Below, one piece after another: positions 34,101 through 46,082 of a stretch of DNA of 64,000 nt; position 1 is the first letter of the stretch; every line of letters starts with the position of its first letter. The stretch spans positions 930,001 to 994,000 of the forward strand of contig OY978102.1 in assembly GCA_963854735.1 (NCBI GenBank). Direction: 5' to 3'. The notes beneath the pieces are model-generated. The model was not told the origin of the DNA. It saw only the letters and a program-made list of their open reading frames with translations, and did no database searches. Source of the stretch: Marvania coccoides. Lineage: Eukaryota; Chlorophyta; Trebouxiophyceae; Chlorellales; Chlorellaceae. A program made the position numbers and the translations under genes.

Positions 34101-34700
34101 GTAGACAGGCGCTCCTTCTTCATTGAGTTTTCATTCTGTTCTCCTCTTCTATTCGTATTTACGAACATGTTAATGTTACAGGGCGTTGTTGTTGCTTGCG
34201 TTCCTACCTAACAACAGATAAAATGTGAAGACGGAAATACCGCGAGGGGGATATTATGAAACCACGCCCCATTGGCATTGAGGAGCTAAGAAAAAGAAGC
34301 TATGATTAAAGCATAGGGGGGGAATATCTGCCGGCGAAGGAACAGAAGAATCCCGGCGCACAAACATAGTGGCCTGGCTGGCTGTTGGTTTTATTGCCAG
34401 ACTCGCCAGAATCATAATGCACAGGGAACCAGCTATCGATACTGACGGAGATAGAAAAAGAGCGAAATAGGGCGCGATAAAAATAAAAAAAAAGGGGGAA
34501 AGGAGAAGCGAGAAACCAAAGGGTAGGATTGGAAGAGGGGTCATTGCTGCATATACGGCTGCTATGTGTTAAGAACGATAATGGGATGAGAGAAAAACAA
34601 AAACCAGAAAACATATCATTCAGAAAGGCTCACTAAATTTCCGTTCCTCCATTCCAGTACTTGAATTTATTGCGGCTGAGCTGGGCCGAGCTGGGTAGTT
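34101..34700. other. Intergenic stretch, contains second direct repeat
   Basis: Holds the second copy of the direct repeat (34166-34208) and AT-rich sequence up to the CPOX 3' end. No gene is supported. Confidence 0.5.
34166..34208. repeat. Direct repeat, copy 2, flanking the Hint remnant
   Basis: Same core AGGGCGTTGTTGTTGCTT as at 33256-33300, about 900 bp away, same orientation. Confidence 0.7.
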
Positions 34701-34711
34701 AAGAACACCCC

Positions 34712-36157
34712 TCAGATCCATTCCCTGGGCACGCGTGCGGCGTCCATGAAGTCCGCCTCGGGGGTGCCCCGTGCCGGCTCGTAGTCGTACATCCACCCCG
34801 CAGTGAGCGGAAGCGACATCAGGATGCTCTCGATGCGCCCCCCCGTCTTCAGGCCAAAGGTGGTGCCGCGGTCGTACACCAGATTGAACTCCACGTACCG
34901 CCCACGGCGCAGCTGCTGCCACTGCTTCTGCTCCTCGGTGTAGGCGTCGTTCATGTGCTTCTTCACGATGGGCACGTACGCCTCCACCACGTGATTCACC
35001 GCGTCCTCTGCGAACGCCAGCAGCTTCTCCGGCTCGCGGTCGTTCAGGTCCTCGTAGAAGATGCCGCCCAGCCCGCGGGTCTCGTTGCGGTGCTTGATGA
35101 GGAAGTACTCGTCGCACGCCGCCTTCATCTTGGGGTAAAACTCGGGATCGTGGCGGTCGCACACCGCCTTGTACACGCCGTGGAAGTGCTGCATGTCCTC
35201 GTTCACCACGTAGTTGGGGGTGATGTCGGTCCCGCCGCCGAACCACCACTGCCCCGGGATGCCGTTCCACTCCTCGGTCTCGAAGTAACGGTAGTTGAAG
35301 TGCATGGTGGGGCAGTGCGGGTTCCACGGATGCATCACGGAGGAAATGCCGGCGGCGAAGAAGGGGACGCGGTCGGACTTGGACAGACCAGATACGTCCC
35401 TGCCAAGGGCGGCACGGTAGGCCTCAGGGGGCATGGTGCCGTAGACCACAGACACGTTGACGCCGGCCTTCTCCCAGACCTTGCCGCCCTGGAGGACGCG
35501 TGTGATGCCGCCGCCGCCACCGGCGCGGGTCCAGGCGTCCTGGCGGAAGATGGTGGTGGGGGAGTCGGTCTCCTCGATGGCCTTCACGATGGACAGCTGG
35601 GCGGCGCGGATGATCTTCTCGAAGCGGGCGCGCATGCTGTGGGGGGGAGAGGAGGGAAGAAAGTGAGAACAAGAAAGAAAGAAAAATGGGATAAAAAGGA
35701 TTATTAATGGGGCGGCGACGGGAGGTGGTGGATAAAAATGAGATTCTGAGCGGTGGGGGTCTCTCACCTGTCGGGCATGTCGACGTCGGGGCGGAGGAGG
35801 GTGATGGGGACGTCCTTGACGTACTCCTCAGCGGCCTGGGAGAGAGGGGGAGAGAAACTTGGGTTGAGAAGATGGAGATTGTGTTTAAAGATGTGTGAAA
35901 GTGAGGAACTCACAATGCCGACAGAGGATGCCTGGACGCGCTTGGCGGGGTTGAAGCCGGGGCGGACCTTCTAGAAGGAGAGGGGGAGCAGCGAGGAAGA
36001 GACAGAGTCAGAAATGAATAGAGGAAAACACAGGATCCTTGAGCAAAAGGAAAAATATGAGGGGGTTCACCTGCACCTGGACCTTGCGGAACACACGAGC
36101 ATTGGCCACGCGGGGCTGGGACGCCAGAGGCACCTGGGTTGCGGCGAGAGCTGCCAT
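34712..36157 (-). CDS. HEMF: Coproporphyrinogen III oxidase, plastid-type, oxygen-dependent
   Basis: Four exons: 36157-36071, 35970-35914, 35835-35768, 35636-34712; GT-AG introns; 378 aa. Reaction: O2-dependent oxidative decarboxylation of coproporphyrinogen III to protoporphyrinogen IX in the heme and chlorophyll pathway. Residues 1 to about 40 look like a plastid transit peptide ([17 protein letters not shown], few acidic residues, many Ala/Arg/Val). The mature part shows the HemF signatures: [97 protein letters not shown] and the [12 protein letters not shown] region with conserved Arg and His. Length and all motifs look intact. It is divergent from LTD across a 1.2-kb spacer. Confidence 0.97.
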
Positions 36158-37364
36158 AGAGCTTGTTTATGAAAACCAAATCAAAATGGTGGCTCGAAGA
36201 GACAAGGGAGCGAGGCAGAGCAGCGCTCTTAATCAAAGTTGATTTAATCAAATTAATATAGCAAAAGGGGAGGGATCGGATATATCACTGATAAAAAACG
36301 ACGTGTAGATAGACGAGGCTTATCTTCTCCAAGAACGCAGCTGTCGATTGCGACTCGCACTCTATCTGCTCGACAGGGAAGCCCAATCGAAAGCTGGATC
36401 GCACTGCTGCATATGTGGGACAGGAGAAAGCTCACAAATTCTGCAAGCGTGTTTGTTGAACTGGGATGCATCCCCACATCCTGTTGTTCAGTTTTAACTT
36501 TAATTAAGAGATGTTTCGCCTATCGCATTGTGTTACACTGCATGCATGCCAGCCATCTCGAATTGGGTTTATTCCTTTATTCCTATTTGAGGAGCTAAGG
36601 GCCCTTCGCCAAAGTGGTTGGATTCGCGGTGACCGAAATAATGATTGAATTGGCTGTCTTTGCATGCATAATTCGCGCAAATGAATGGTCAATAATCTTG
36701 ATAGCGCGCGTTATTTGAATTTTGAGCTCAAACGCTGTTGCATGGGCAGCAACAGTCGCTGGGCCAGCTGAATAATTGAGTTTGACGTTGTTTTTCGAGT
36801 ACTTTACACTAGTTCGAATTTATTATTTCCTTTATAAACGCGATGGTTGGTGTCCTCCTCGGGATGAACGACGCTTTTAATACTAAATATGGAATCCGGA
36901 GCGCCAATTATCGAACAAAAGTTCGTGCAGCTGTTATTGCCTAGTGAATGCCCTCAACTAATTAATGGCGGTATTGTGCTTGAATGTATAGCAACGAGGG
37001 TAAGTGCGCAATGCATTTCATTCCACTCGTCACAGTGGAGCGGCGGTGGCAAATATTTCCCACCTTAGGCGCCTGCAAGTAAGCAGCCCCTGTCAGATCT
37101 CCACGCATTGCTACTGGACCGTGAACACCCTCAGCCTCTTGCCTACCCCAACACTCAAAACTACACTGAGAGAAATCCCAGCATGCAGATCACGGACAAG
37201 ATAAAGGAGGAAATTACCTGCGATTTCCGGAGCCAAGAGCAAATTTAAATATCTCTAAACTTCCAATTCGTTTTTCATTTCGCCGCGCTCCATTATTTGG
37301 CCTTGAACAGCAGACTGTTTTTTTTCCCACCACATTCACCTTGCAACAGACAAAAACTGCTGAA
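36158..37364. promoter_or_regulatory. 1.2-kb divergent spacer between CPOX and LTD
   Basis: AT-rich with no supported open frame. It separates two nuclear genes for plastid proteins transcribed away from each other. I see no clear light- or tetrapyrrole-responsive motif. Confidence 0.4.
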
Positions 37365-38190
37365 ATGCAGCGCACATTGGTGATCACAGCGCACTCTGGC
37401 GCCGCACTTGTTGCTCGGAGCGGCGCGGCCCGCGCACCGGGCCGTTCTTTCGCCGGAACTCGCCTGGCCCGCTCAGTGGACAACGGCTCGCTGTCAAAGT
37501 GCCGTGCCTTCTGGAACAGCGTGAAAAACAGCATGGCCAGTCTGGCCAGCTTGGACTCCAGCTGTGAGTTTCGCAGATTTGTAGAGAATGAATGAAACAT
37601 TATAAATACTTTGCCACTCCTCCCTGACGCTGTCCTTCCATTCTTTTCTTCTTCTCCCACAGCTGATGAAGAGCCTGCGCTCACTCGTGCGGACTACGGG
37701 GACGCAGAGGTCACCGAGTACTTCAACTACATGGGAATGCTGGCTGAGGAGGTAGGCTTTTGTTCTTTGAAATTTGCTCTGCTGATTTTTTTTCGCCGCT
37801 ATTTTCCAAACCTCGCCGCTATGCCTTCTCACATTTCACTCTGTGTTGCCTCCCCAGGGAACATACGACCGCCTGGAGGAGATGCTCGCATGTGAGTAGT
37901 TTCGATGACTTATCATGGACTGCACTTTTTTTTCTTCTCCTCTCGATCCCGCCAGCCTTACAACATCATATTTTATCGTATCTTCTTCTCAATGCTCTTG
38001 TGCAGCCGGTGTCGCCGCTGTGGATTTGTTGCTACTGATGTCGTGCAAAGAGGGGGATACGCCCAAGGTGGAGGAGCTGCTGGCGGCGGGGGCTGATCTC
38101 ACGATCAAGGACAAGGACGGCAAGACGGCGATGGACCTGGCGACGAAGGAGGAGGTGATTGAGATGCTGGAAGCGGCCATGAAGAAGTAA
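37365..38190 (+). CDS. LTD: LTD-like protein (LHCP translocation defect), plastid LHCP import/targeting factor
   Basis: Four exons: 37365-37563, 37663-37751, 37858-37891, 38006-38190; 168 aa. Family role: in the stroma at the inner envelope it hands light-harvesting chlorophyll proteins from the import machinery to cpSRP. Residues 1 to about 65 form a transit peptide rich in Ala, Arg and Ser. The diagnostic block EYFNYMGMLAEEGTYDRLE is followed by VDLLLLMSCKEGDTPKVEEL and the single ankyrin repeat LAAGADLTIKDKDGKTAMD, in the same order and spacing as land-plant LTD/GDC1. Exon 3 is 34 nt. Presence of LTD argues for the green lineage. Confidence 0.92.
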
Positions 38191-38700
38191 AAAAAATTAA
38201 GTATACAACTGTTAATTTTGTGCGGGTCTGACCTGAAAAAAATTGCCACATATAATCATGAACGGGAGGCAAGGCGCGTGTGGAGGTACTTCGGTAACGT
38301 AGTTGTGAAGATTTCCAAACCCATTACATATCGAAACGTAAGCAAACGAGGATAAAGCGAACACAAACGTGTCCGTGTCGCACGCACTGCGTGTGGCACT
38401 ACCATTTCCAGTCGTAGGGAATTACTTCATTCAATGATTCGCTTGCCACATGCTCAAATTAATTTGATCATATTTAATTTGGAGACTACGTCTTTCCACA
38501 GGCTGCCTATCGCCCACCAACCGCCAACAACACGATATAATAAGCCTTTTTGGTTGAAAGCTGGAAAATCCATTCATACCTTTTGTTTATAGTTTCAATT
38601 TTCTGACAACAGTATGGTCGCGAAGTTGTGGGACGCAGACGCGACGGCTGCTGCCAAATAATCGTATTTTATTTTGCCAGCATTATTTTTTTCATTTGGA
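38191..38700. other. Spacer between LTD and bZIP genes
   Basis: About 510 bp holding the LTD 3' region and the bZIP promoter. No other gene was seen. Confidence 0.5.
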
Positions 38701-40490
38701 ATGGAACAACCGCGGGAAGAAGGCCAAGGGATGCCTCAAGGCCACCAAGATAACGAGGCCTCCACGCTCCCCCCACCCGCGGCCGGGTCCAACCCCACGA
38801 ACGAGTTCGGAGGTTCTCCTCAGGATGCTCGTGAAATCGAGGCCAGTGCTGCTGCGGCTCAGGCGATGGAGGAGATCGCACGCATGCCCCACCAGCACGC
38901 GTATGCGCACGGCACCAACAGCAACGATGGGCGCAGCACTGGAGAGGATAGCGGTCAGCGCCACGGCGACTATGGGGGCTCTCAAGGAGGAGACCCCAAC
39001 GACCCGGCCGCTAGGCGCCGCACCCCGCGCCAGCAGGAGCAGAACAAGCACGTGAGTTGCGGTCGCCAAATCCCAAGAATTCCCCACTTTCTTGCACATT
39101 TTTAACGTCTTTCTAGAACTTCTGTCACATTTCACCCACTCTAACCCCGTTTCCGACACGTTTTGGGACGCGCAGGCCCAGCAGCGGTACCGCGCGAGGC
39201 GAAAGGCGCAGTTTGAGGAGCTGCAGGACACCGTGGCCACGCTGCGGACTCAACTCAAGCAGTATGAGCGGGATGCCCAGCAGAGGCAGGACCTAGAGGT
39301 CGAAGTGCTGCGCTTGAGGGCAGCAGCAGCAGCTGGCGGGCCCCCACCCCCGCCCACCGCCCTCCCCTCCGGCCTCCCTGGCATGGCAGGCCCTCCGTCC
39401 GCTCCTGGCGGTCGGCAGGGTGGCCCGCCGCTGCACACGCTGCTGCAGGCGCTGGGCACGCAGGGGGTGGGGCCCTTTGCGCCGCCCCCCCGCCCCTCCG
39501 TCCCTGGCAACGCAGACGTGTCCCCTGCGCAGATTCAGGCGATGATGGTGGCGCTGGGGCAAGAGCTGTGGAGCTTCGTTTCCAGCCCTGGGGTGCAGAA
39601 GCTGGGCGGGCCGGAGCCCGCGCCGCAGGTGCTGGTGGTGCAGATGTCGCAGCTGATCAAGATGGGGCTGGAGCTGATTGGCCTCATCCTGGGGGTGTCA
39701 GGTGAGAGCGCAGGAGATGGGGAGAAAAGAGGGAACTTTTTAACATAGCCTCGACTGCTGCTGCTCATAGTGATTGTTTATATGCTTATTTAGCGCCTTT
39801 TCCACTCATTTACAGCTAGCTAGCACTGCATTCTTTTCTTTCGTTCAACGTATCCACCATTATTTTGATTGAAAATCTCAAAAATATAGTATCCGCTCCA
39901 AAAACTCACTGTTACTCGCTTTCTCTGCACCCCCAGGTCCCGACGCTGAGCTCATCCTGCACGACAACAACCCCCCCGAGTTGCCTTGCGCCGCAGACCA
40001 CCCCCGGCGGTGGCGAGCCGTGGCAGGCAACGTGGCGCTCTCCCCCGCCCAAGCAGCCCGAGTGGTGGCCTGGCGCGACACCTTTCTCGCGCAGCTGGAC
40101 ACCTGCTACTCCGCGCGCGTCACCCTGAAGCTGAAGACCACGCAAACCATGAAGAGCGCCCCTGGCGAGGCGCCCCAGTGGGCCGAGGATCTGCTGCTCA
40201 GGGCCGCAGGAGGCGCGGGGTACACGCTGTCGGCACAGGCGGCTGCGGAGCTGTCGGAGGCGGTGTCGGGGCTGCAGCGCAACGTCAGCGAGGAACGGGC
40301 GATCGTGGTGAACGCCATGAGTGAGCTGCTGCTCAATGTTTTGACCCCGGTGCAGGCTGTGCGGTACCTGGCGACCAGCCACCCGTTCTCGTGGAACGGC
40401 CTGGCGTTCGGCAGCCTGGTGGTGGGTGATAACAGCCGAGGCGGGCTTGGCGGGCCCCGGCCTGGCCCTGGCGGTCCTGGGCCTTCGTAA
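38701..40490 (+). CDS. bZIP transcription factor
   Basis: Three exons: 38701-39051, 39176-39701, 39937-40490; GT-AG; 476 aa. The basic region spans the first splice junction: RTPRQQEQNKHAQQRYRARRK. It matches the N-x7-R/K bZIP signature (Asn to Arg), and the leucine-zipper-like helix FEELQDTVATLRTQLKQYE follows. The N-terminus is polar and disordered (Gln/Gly/Asp/Ser). The C-terminal 280 residues contain a Pro/Gly linker and two helical, Ala/Leu-rich regions (ELWSFVSSPGVQKL; LSPAQAARVVAWRDTFLAQL), a layout seen in chlorophyte bZIPs with DOG1-like helices; that resemblance is weak. It ends in a Gly/Pro tail. Target genes cannot be inferred. Confidence 0.85.
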
Positions 40491-42673
40491 GGACCAACTG
40501 ATGGCTACTATGATGAAGATACTACGCACGCTTGTGAGGGACGTATTTCAAGAGTGTGGTATTGAAGAATTTTAGTATTATTCTAGGAGCCAGGCGACTT
40601 TTGAATTAGGTTTTTAATAGATGGTGTTTATATCTTCTCTCCCTCGCTTTAGATATTTTGACTGTGCATGATACGGAGCGGACAGGCGGCACTGGTACTT
40701 TTCAAGAAAATTTTCATTTTTTCAAGACGCATATGCGATACGACACGGCGCTTTCCATATTTTAGCGATTTCCACGACTTCATCTTATCTTCTTCTTTCC
40801 TCCATTTTCTATTCCACCAAGGCTTAACAGTTTATATGTGTGTTTCTTTTATATTACCCGTCGCCCCCCTTTTTTTTTGAGAGGGCCCCCCTACCTCGTT
40901 GATTGAGCAGCAGTCTCAAGTCGAGAAAATTGTGCCCCCATCCGCTCAACATTAGATCTGTTTACCATCCATTCTACGTAATAAGTAATAATGTCTTTGA
41001 ATTTTCGCTCCTTTCAGCTTCTGTCTTTCTCTGTATCTGTAGTTTTCCCCTCCATTCTGCCAGGATTCAACTAGGCGTGTGTGCGTGAGGCGCCAGGCAC
41101 TTCGCCGCAAATTCTGCCTGCTTACCTGTGATATTCCATTAGATCCATTTATTCAGCGACCTTTGTTATCGACCCTTGCCCGTTTTGCTGTAATGACGAT
41201 TCAGATAGCCAAGCTATTGACGAGGCATTATAACTAGGAACTCTCGCATTGTGAAGCATGGCGCCGGGGCAGGGTTTGGGAAGGGCCACGGCTTGGAATG
41301 GGGCAGTGTTGCTCGAATGCCACCCAAACAAACGCTGGCACACTGCCCAGCGATCACCCCGGGGCCCATGCTGTTCCCTGGGAGTGGGTTTTCCCACCGT
41401 GGAAAATGGTCGAAAAATCGACCACCTTTAAAATTGTAATTTCCAGGCAGATTTCAGCTCTGTTACATGTCATATATGTATTATCAAATAGCTTTGGTCG
41501 TAAATACGCAATATTTGCCTCAAAAAGGAGGTACCGGCCGGGCAGGCGCCCCCCGCCGCCCCGCCAGCGCTGGCCCCCGAGGCTGCCGCATTTTGCAGCT
41601 ATAAGCAACACGATACGCTGCGTCGCCTCGCACCATTCCACTCGCGCCTTACCCCCGCATCGCATCCACAGCGCCGGCAATTTTGCTGTACGCCGCCGCC
41701 GTGGCCGCCCTTGGGGGCCTGACAGGTGCAGCCGCCTGCATTACAGCTGCCCTAGAGCACTACAAGGACGCACGAAAAAGGGGAGCACAGGGAGTGTCAG
41801 CGTGCTGGAGAATTGTGCCGGTATTTCCTGACCTCCGTCGCTCCTCGAAATATTTAAATACCATCCCACATTGCTCTGGGGGGCTCAAAATTTGGGCAAG
41901 ACCTGCGTTGCTATCGCCTTTTAGCGCTACCTCTGGCATGGTGGGTAAGAGCGAATTCGCTCATTTCCTGGAATATCAACAAGAGCAATGCTTATAGGAG
42001 CTTTATTAAGTAGATGCATATTAACCATTTCAAAGCAATTCAGCTCTTTCACGTCAGCAACTTTTAAGAAACTTGTATCAATCCAATCATGCACCCCCAG
42101 CTTGCCAGACCTAAAGTTCTTGGGCCCTTTAATTCCGGTCGGCGTGGGGAAAAAAATAAACCACGAGGGAAACCCTTGAAACCGACATTTTTGCTCATAA
42201 AATAAGTAGTATATATGTGGTGATACAATTGATAGTTTAAAAAGGGGGTCTTGCCGCTCTCTCTGTATATTGCTAACAGACAGTCAGAACGGGTTGGCAG
42301 CTTGCGTTACGATTTCGGACCCAAATCCCAATTTAAGTGTTGAATATTTCATATAAAATCAAAGATCTTAGATAGATGAAACAAGTGCGAAACTTCCGCG
42401 GAAAGTGATAGTTCATGGCATAGATCGATCAGCGAGCACATCGGGGCGTGTTTAAGAGCTCTAGACCAAGGAGGAGAAGCATATGGCTACGAATGTCTGA
42501 TTGTTAAAAAAATCAAAAAATAAAATAAAAAATGTTTCAACCTTGTCCGAGGCTCGACAAAAATGAGCCGCGATTTACTAAAACTTTTTTTCCCTCTGAT
42601 CTCAGCCTCTCACCAAAATATCAAAATAACCGTCATCATCTGCATTTTTTTATTACTTCGAACATACTCCACG
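40491..42673. other. Long intergenic stretch with a GC-rich island
   Basis: 2.2 kb without a supported gene. A GC-rich island at about 41530-41800 looks exon-like: one frame reads LYAAAVAALGGLTGAAACI, a possible membrane helix, followed by a basic segment. I could not connect it to a start codon or further exons. The rest is AT-rich. Confidence 0.4.
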
Positions 42674-43374
42674 ATGCTAGGTGCCGCGGTGTTTGAAGAG
42701 CGCAACAGGCAAGGCATTTTCAGTGCTCCCAAAACGAACAATCAATTCAATCTTCCTCGCACACCACACGCACCGCGCCCTTAATCCCCCAACCCTCTTT
42801 CCCACAGGTCCGATGGCGGTTTCGAGCTGTCGTTACGGGCGGCCAGCGCCTCCCCCGCCCCAGTGCACTTCCTTCGCGCCGCCCCCTTTGCAGCGGTGAT
42901 TCCTGGGGACGGCGTGGCCGAGCAGGTCATCACCTCCGGCATCAGCTCCTTCCTGTCCCTGTATAACGCCGCCCTGATCGGCCGCCTGGTGCTCACGTGG
43001 TTCCCCAACCCTCCTCAATTCATCGCCGGCCCCTTGGCCACTGTGTGCGACCCCTACTTGAATCTGTTCAGAGGGATCATTCCTCCCCTGGGAGGCACCA
43101 TCGACCTCTCCCCCATCCTGGCGTTCGTCGTGCTGGACGTAAGAATTTTTTCGTTATTTTTTAGGGGAAAAAAAACGGTTTTTAACTCGTTTTTTTGGTT
43201 GACAAAATGCAGCTGTTCACCAACTCCGCGGCCGCTCTGCCCGCTGAGCTCGGCCCCGACGGCCAGATGGTGCGCACCGAGCGCAACGGCGCCTTCGCGA
43301 AGGTCAGCGGCGCGTGGCGCCGTCGCCAGGCGGCCACTGAGGAGAGGAAACGCAGCCAGGCGGTGAAGAATTAA
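42674..43374 (+). CDS. YGGT/YlmG family plastid membrane protein
   Basis: Exons 42808-43138 and 43213-43374 are well supported. A first exon 42674-42708 (starting MLGAAVFEERNR) is tentative and joins through a GC donor (CAG|GCAAGG) in phase; a longer transit peptide could lie upstream. As joined, 175 aa. The core SLYNAALIGRLVLTWFPNPP, then DPYLNLFRGIIPPLGG and IDLSPILAFVVLD, is the YGGT family signature of two membrane helices. In plants the YLMG1 proteins sit in thylakoid or envelope membranes and affect nucleoid distribution and c-type cytochrome assembly. A C-terminal basic stromal tail (RRRQAATEERKRSQ) follows a TNSAAALPAELG segment typical of plastid members. Third plastid gene within 9 kb. 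Confidence 0.85.
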
Positions 43375-43715
43375 TTTAAGAAAGGAAAGGTTATTAAATC
43401 TTCTTCCAAAAGCTACGTCAACACATTTTTAAGAGTGTTTTTTTCCTTTATATGAGCAGCACGGAGAACTGGTTGATGAGAGGAGTAAGAATCAAGTTTT
43501 TATTTTGCCGCTGTCGGCGGCGGTTTAATTAGGCCGACGGGTGGCTTTTCTTTTCGCCCCTCCCGCCCCAAAGCTTTATTTGACTGCGTGTTGGTTTATT
43601 AACGTGCTAAATGGCCAGTGTAATGTATAATTTTTGAAATTTGGGGTTGGAAAATCAGTGCTCATTGGAGAGTGCGAGAGATTTCTGGATGACCACCTTA
43701 ATTCATAGAATTCCC
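43375..43715. other. Spacer between YLMG and HAD-fusion genes
   Basis: About 340 bp, AT-rich. It contains the YLMG 3' region and the next promoter. Nothing else was seen. Confidence 0.5.
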
Positions 43716-46082
43716 ATGGCAGGAACTTGTAGCAGGCAGGCGCCCACCTGGGCTCGCCCACCTGGGCTCAGCTCCCGCTCATTTTATCCAAAATGTTCGC
43801 ATTCGATCTCGCACCTCCGGAAGCAGGGCCTTGAGCGCGCTCAACTGCCCCCGCTGTGCATCAACATGCGAGAATGTCGTGCGTTGGCCGCGGTGAACGA
43901 GCCAACGTCCGCAGCAGCTGGCGCAGCAATCGACGGCGGTGCGACAGAGGCTAGCCAGCCTTTGGTCTACCAAGGCGTGATCTTTGACATGGCGAGTTCA
44001 TTTCCGAACCCACATAGTTCGGCAATATCGCCCAAAGAAATAAACGATCCAAAATTGGCACGCTCACCTCTCTTTTTTTTTCACCGACCGCCACCGCACA
44101 CATATCTCTCAGTTCCTAAATAATAATAAAAAGTGTTGCTGCGCTTTACACCCAGCTGCCAGCATCCCTCTTCTATCTACACTCCTTTGTTTTTCTCGGC
44201 CCATTCACGTACTGCCCCCCCCCCCCCTTTGTAGGACGGCACGCTCTCTGTGTCGTGTATCGACTACGTCCGCATGCGCACCTCCCTGGACATCCCGGTG
44301 GGCGACCTCTTCACCGTCATGGAGTCGTGGACAGACGGCCAGCGCATCAGGCGCAGCATGGACACCATTCTAGACATCGAAGCTGAGGCAGCGGCGCTTT
44401 CCAGCGGCATGCCGGGGCTGGCGGAGCTGCTGGACTACCTGCGGTTCAACCCGCACGTGCGGGTGGGGCTGGTGACGCGGAACACGACGCAGAGCGTGGA
44501 TGCTTTCTTTTCGGCGGTGGGGGAGGAGCTGCGGGGGGCGTTTGATATCCTGCTGACAAGGGAGCACCAGTACGTGAAGCCGGACAAGCGCTGCTTGCTG
44601 CACTGTGAGTTGAAGGGGGGTGGGGGGGAAGGGGGGAAGAGAGAGGGAAAAAATGTTTAAAATCGTTTTTTTCTTCCGGGCAATTTCTTCTATATATTGC
44701 GGCGCTTCCTTTTCCATGCTGCCTATCCCAATTCCATCTACTCCTTTCAAACACATACATATTGTGCAAATATTCAAGTTTCTACGTAAAAATCATTGGT
44801 TTTGCCTCCTTGTTGCTTCTCCTCAAATTTCTTTCGTCCTCGGATATTTTAAATCTGCAGTCGCTGAGGCGTGGGGAATGCCCCCCTACTCCCTCCTCAT
44901 GGTGGGAGACTCCACCGAGGACGTGGAGTGCGGCAACGCTGCAGGCACCGCCACCTGCCTGATTGCAGGCGGAGGCAATGAAACTGGCGGTGAGGCAGCG
45001 GGGCCACCCCCCGGCGCTGTTCCTACCTTCGTGGTCGACAGCCTCCACGAGCTGCTGGAGCGGCTGCAGCGCAGGGACACGGGCCTCGGGTGAGCCAATT
45101 TTTTGCGTTGAATCGCCACCGAAAAGCGAAAAGTCGCCACTAGCAGCTTTTATTGCGTCGAGCATTTAGCAGTTCTCTCATTGATTTAGTAAGCTCTCTC
45201 TTTCCGTTATAAACGCCAAGTTAATATCAAGTATATATTTTATTTAGGTGGGGTGCGTACGCTACTGGCTCACTTTCTTTTGCTTCCTCCTCTGACAGCG
45301 ATGCCGAGGAGCTCACATCAATTTTGGACGCTGCCACCCCTGGGGCGCCTCCCCCTGGACTCGATTTCCTCGACTGGTTGTTTGAGGAGGGCGCTGTGGA
45401 GGCAGCTGCGTGCTCTTTCCCCCGCATTGATGGCAGCAGGTTCGGAGTGCCCCCAGACGAACACCCAGGCTCTAAAGGTAATAGAAATAACGATATTAGA
45501 AGTAATGATAGTATTAATCTGTGTGAAATCTTAAGAATGGCAACGGCGAATTAATGTGTTGCGTGTTTGTCGCTGTTTTATGAAATATGATCATATCATG
45601 TCTCGCCACCCTCAATTCTCGTCTTCAAAAACAATGCAGTGCTGCACCTTCAATGTGGCGATGGCGCGCTCACCAAGCTGCTATTCAGTGCCGGCCTGCT
45701 CGTAGTGGGGGCTGCGGCCGAGCCTCAGGCGGCCACCAAGCGCGGCCTCTTCGCGGCCCAAGTCGACAGAATAGACCGGGAGGGAGCGTTGACAGCTGCG
45801 CTAGCCGCCATAGGAATCAACGTGTTCGATGCCGCTGTGCTGCATACCGAGGGCGTGGAAGAGGCGCTGTGGCAGCCGGCAGCATTGGCGGAAATCGCGA
45901 AAGCGTTGAAACCTGGCGGAAAACTGTGCGTGGAGGTCGAGATTGCAAAAGGAGGGGTAGAAAGCGTATTGGAGAAAGTGGAGGCTGCGGGATTCAGCGT
46001 GGTGACGAGGGCTGAGTGCGTGCTGCGGCAGCTGAGCGGCACTCTCCGCCTGCGATTGATTGCGGCTAAACTGGAGGAATAA
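43716..46082 (+). CDS. HAD-superfamily phosphatase fused to a methyltransferase-like domain
   Basis: Five exons: 43716-43991, 44235-44604, 44861-45089, 45299-45477, 45640-46082; 498 aa. Intron 1 needs a GC donor (ATG|GCGAGT) to keep FDM-DGT together. The ATG at 43716 gives an Arg/Ser-rich presequence (MAGTCSRQAPTWARPPGLSS) likely to target an organelle; the in-frame ATG at 43866 would remove it. HAD motifs: I IFDMDGTL (nucleophile Asp91, acid Asp93), II VGLVTRNT, III YVKPDKR, IV LLMVGDSTEDVECGNAAG. After a linker (GLDFLDWLFEEGAVEA) comes a Rossmann-like block VLHLQCGDGALTKLLFSAG, resembling methyltransferase motif I, then IAKALKPGGKLCVEVE, typical of class I SAM methyltransferases. The usual G-x-G is QCGDGA, and the acidic motif II is weak, so catalysis is uncertain. 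Substrates unknown. Intron 1 ends near a C11 run. Confidence 0.85.
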
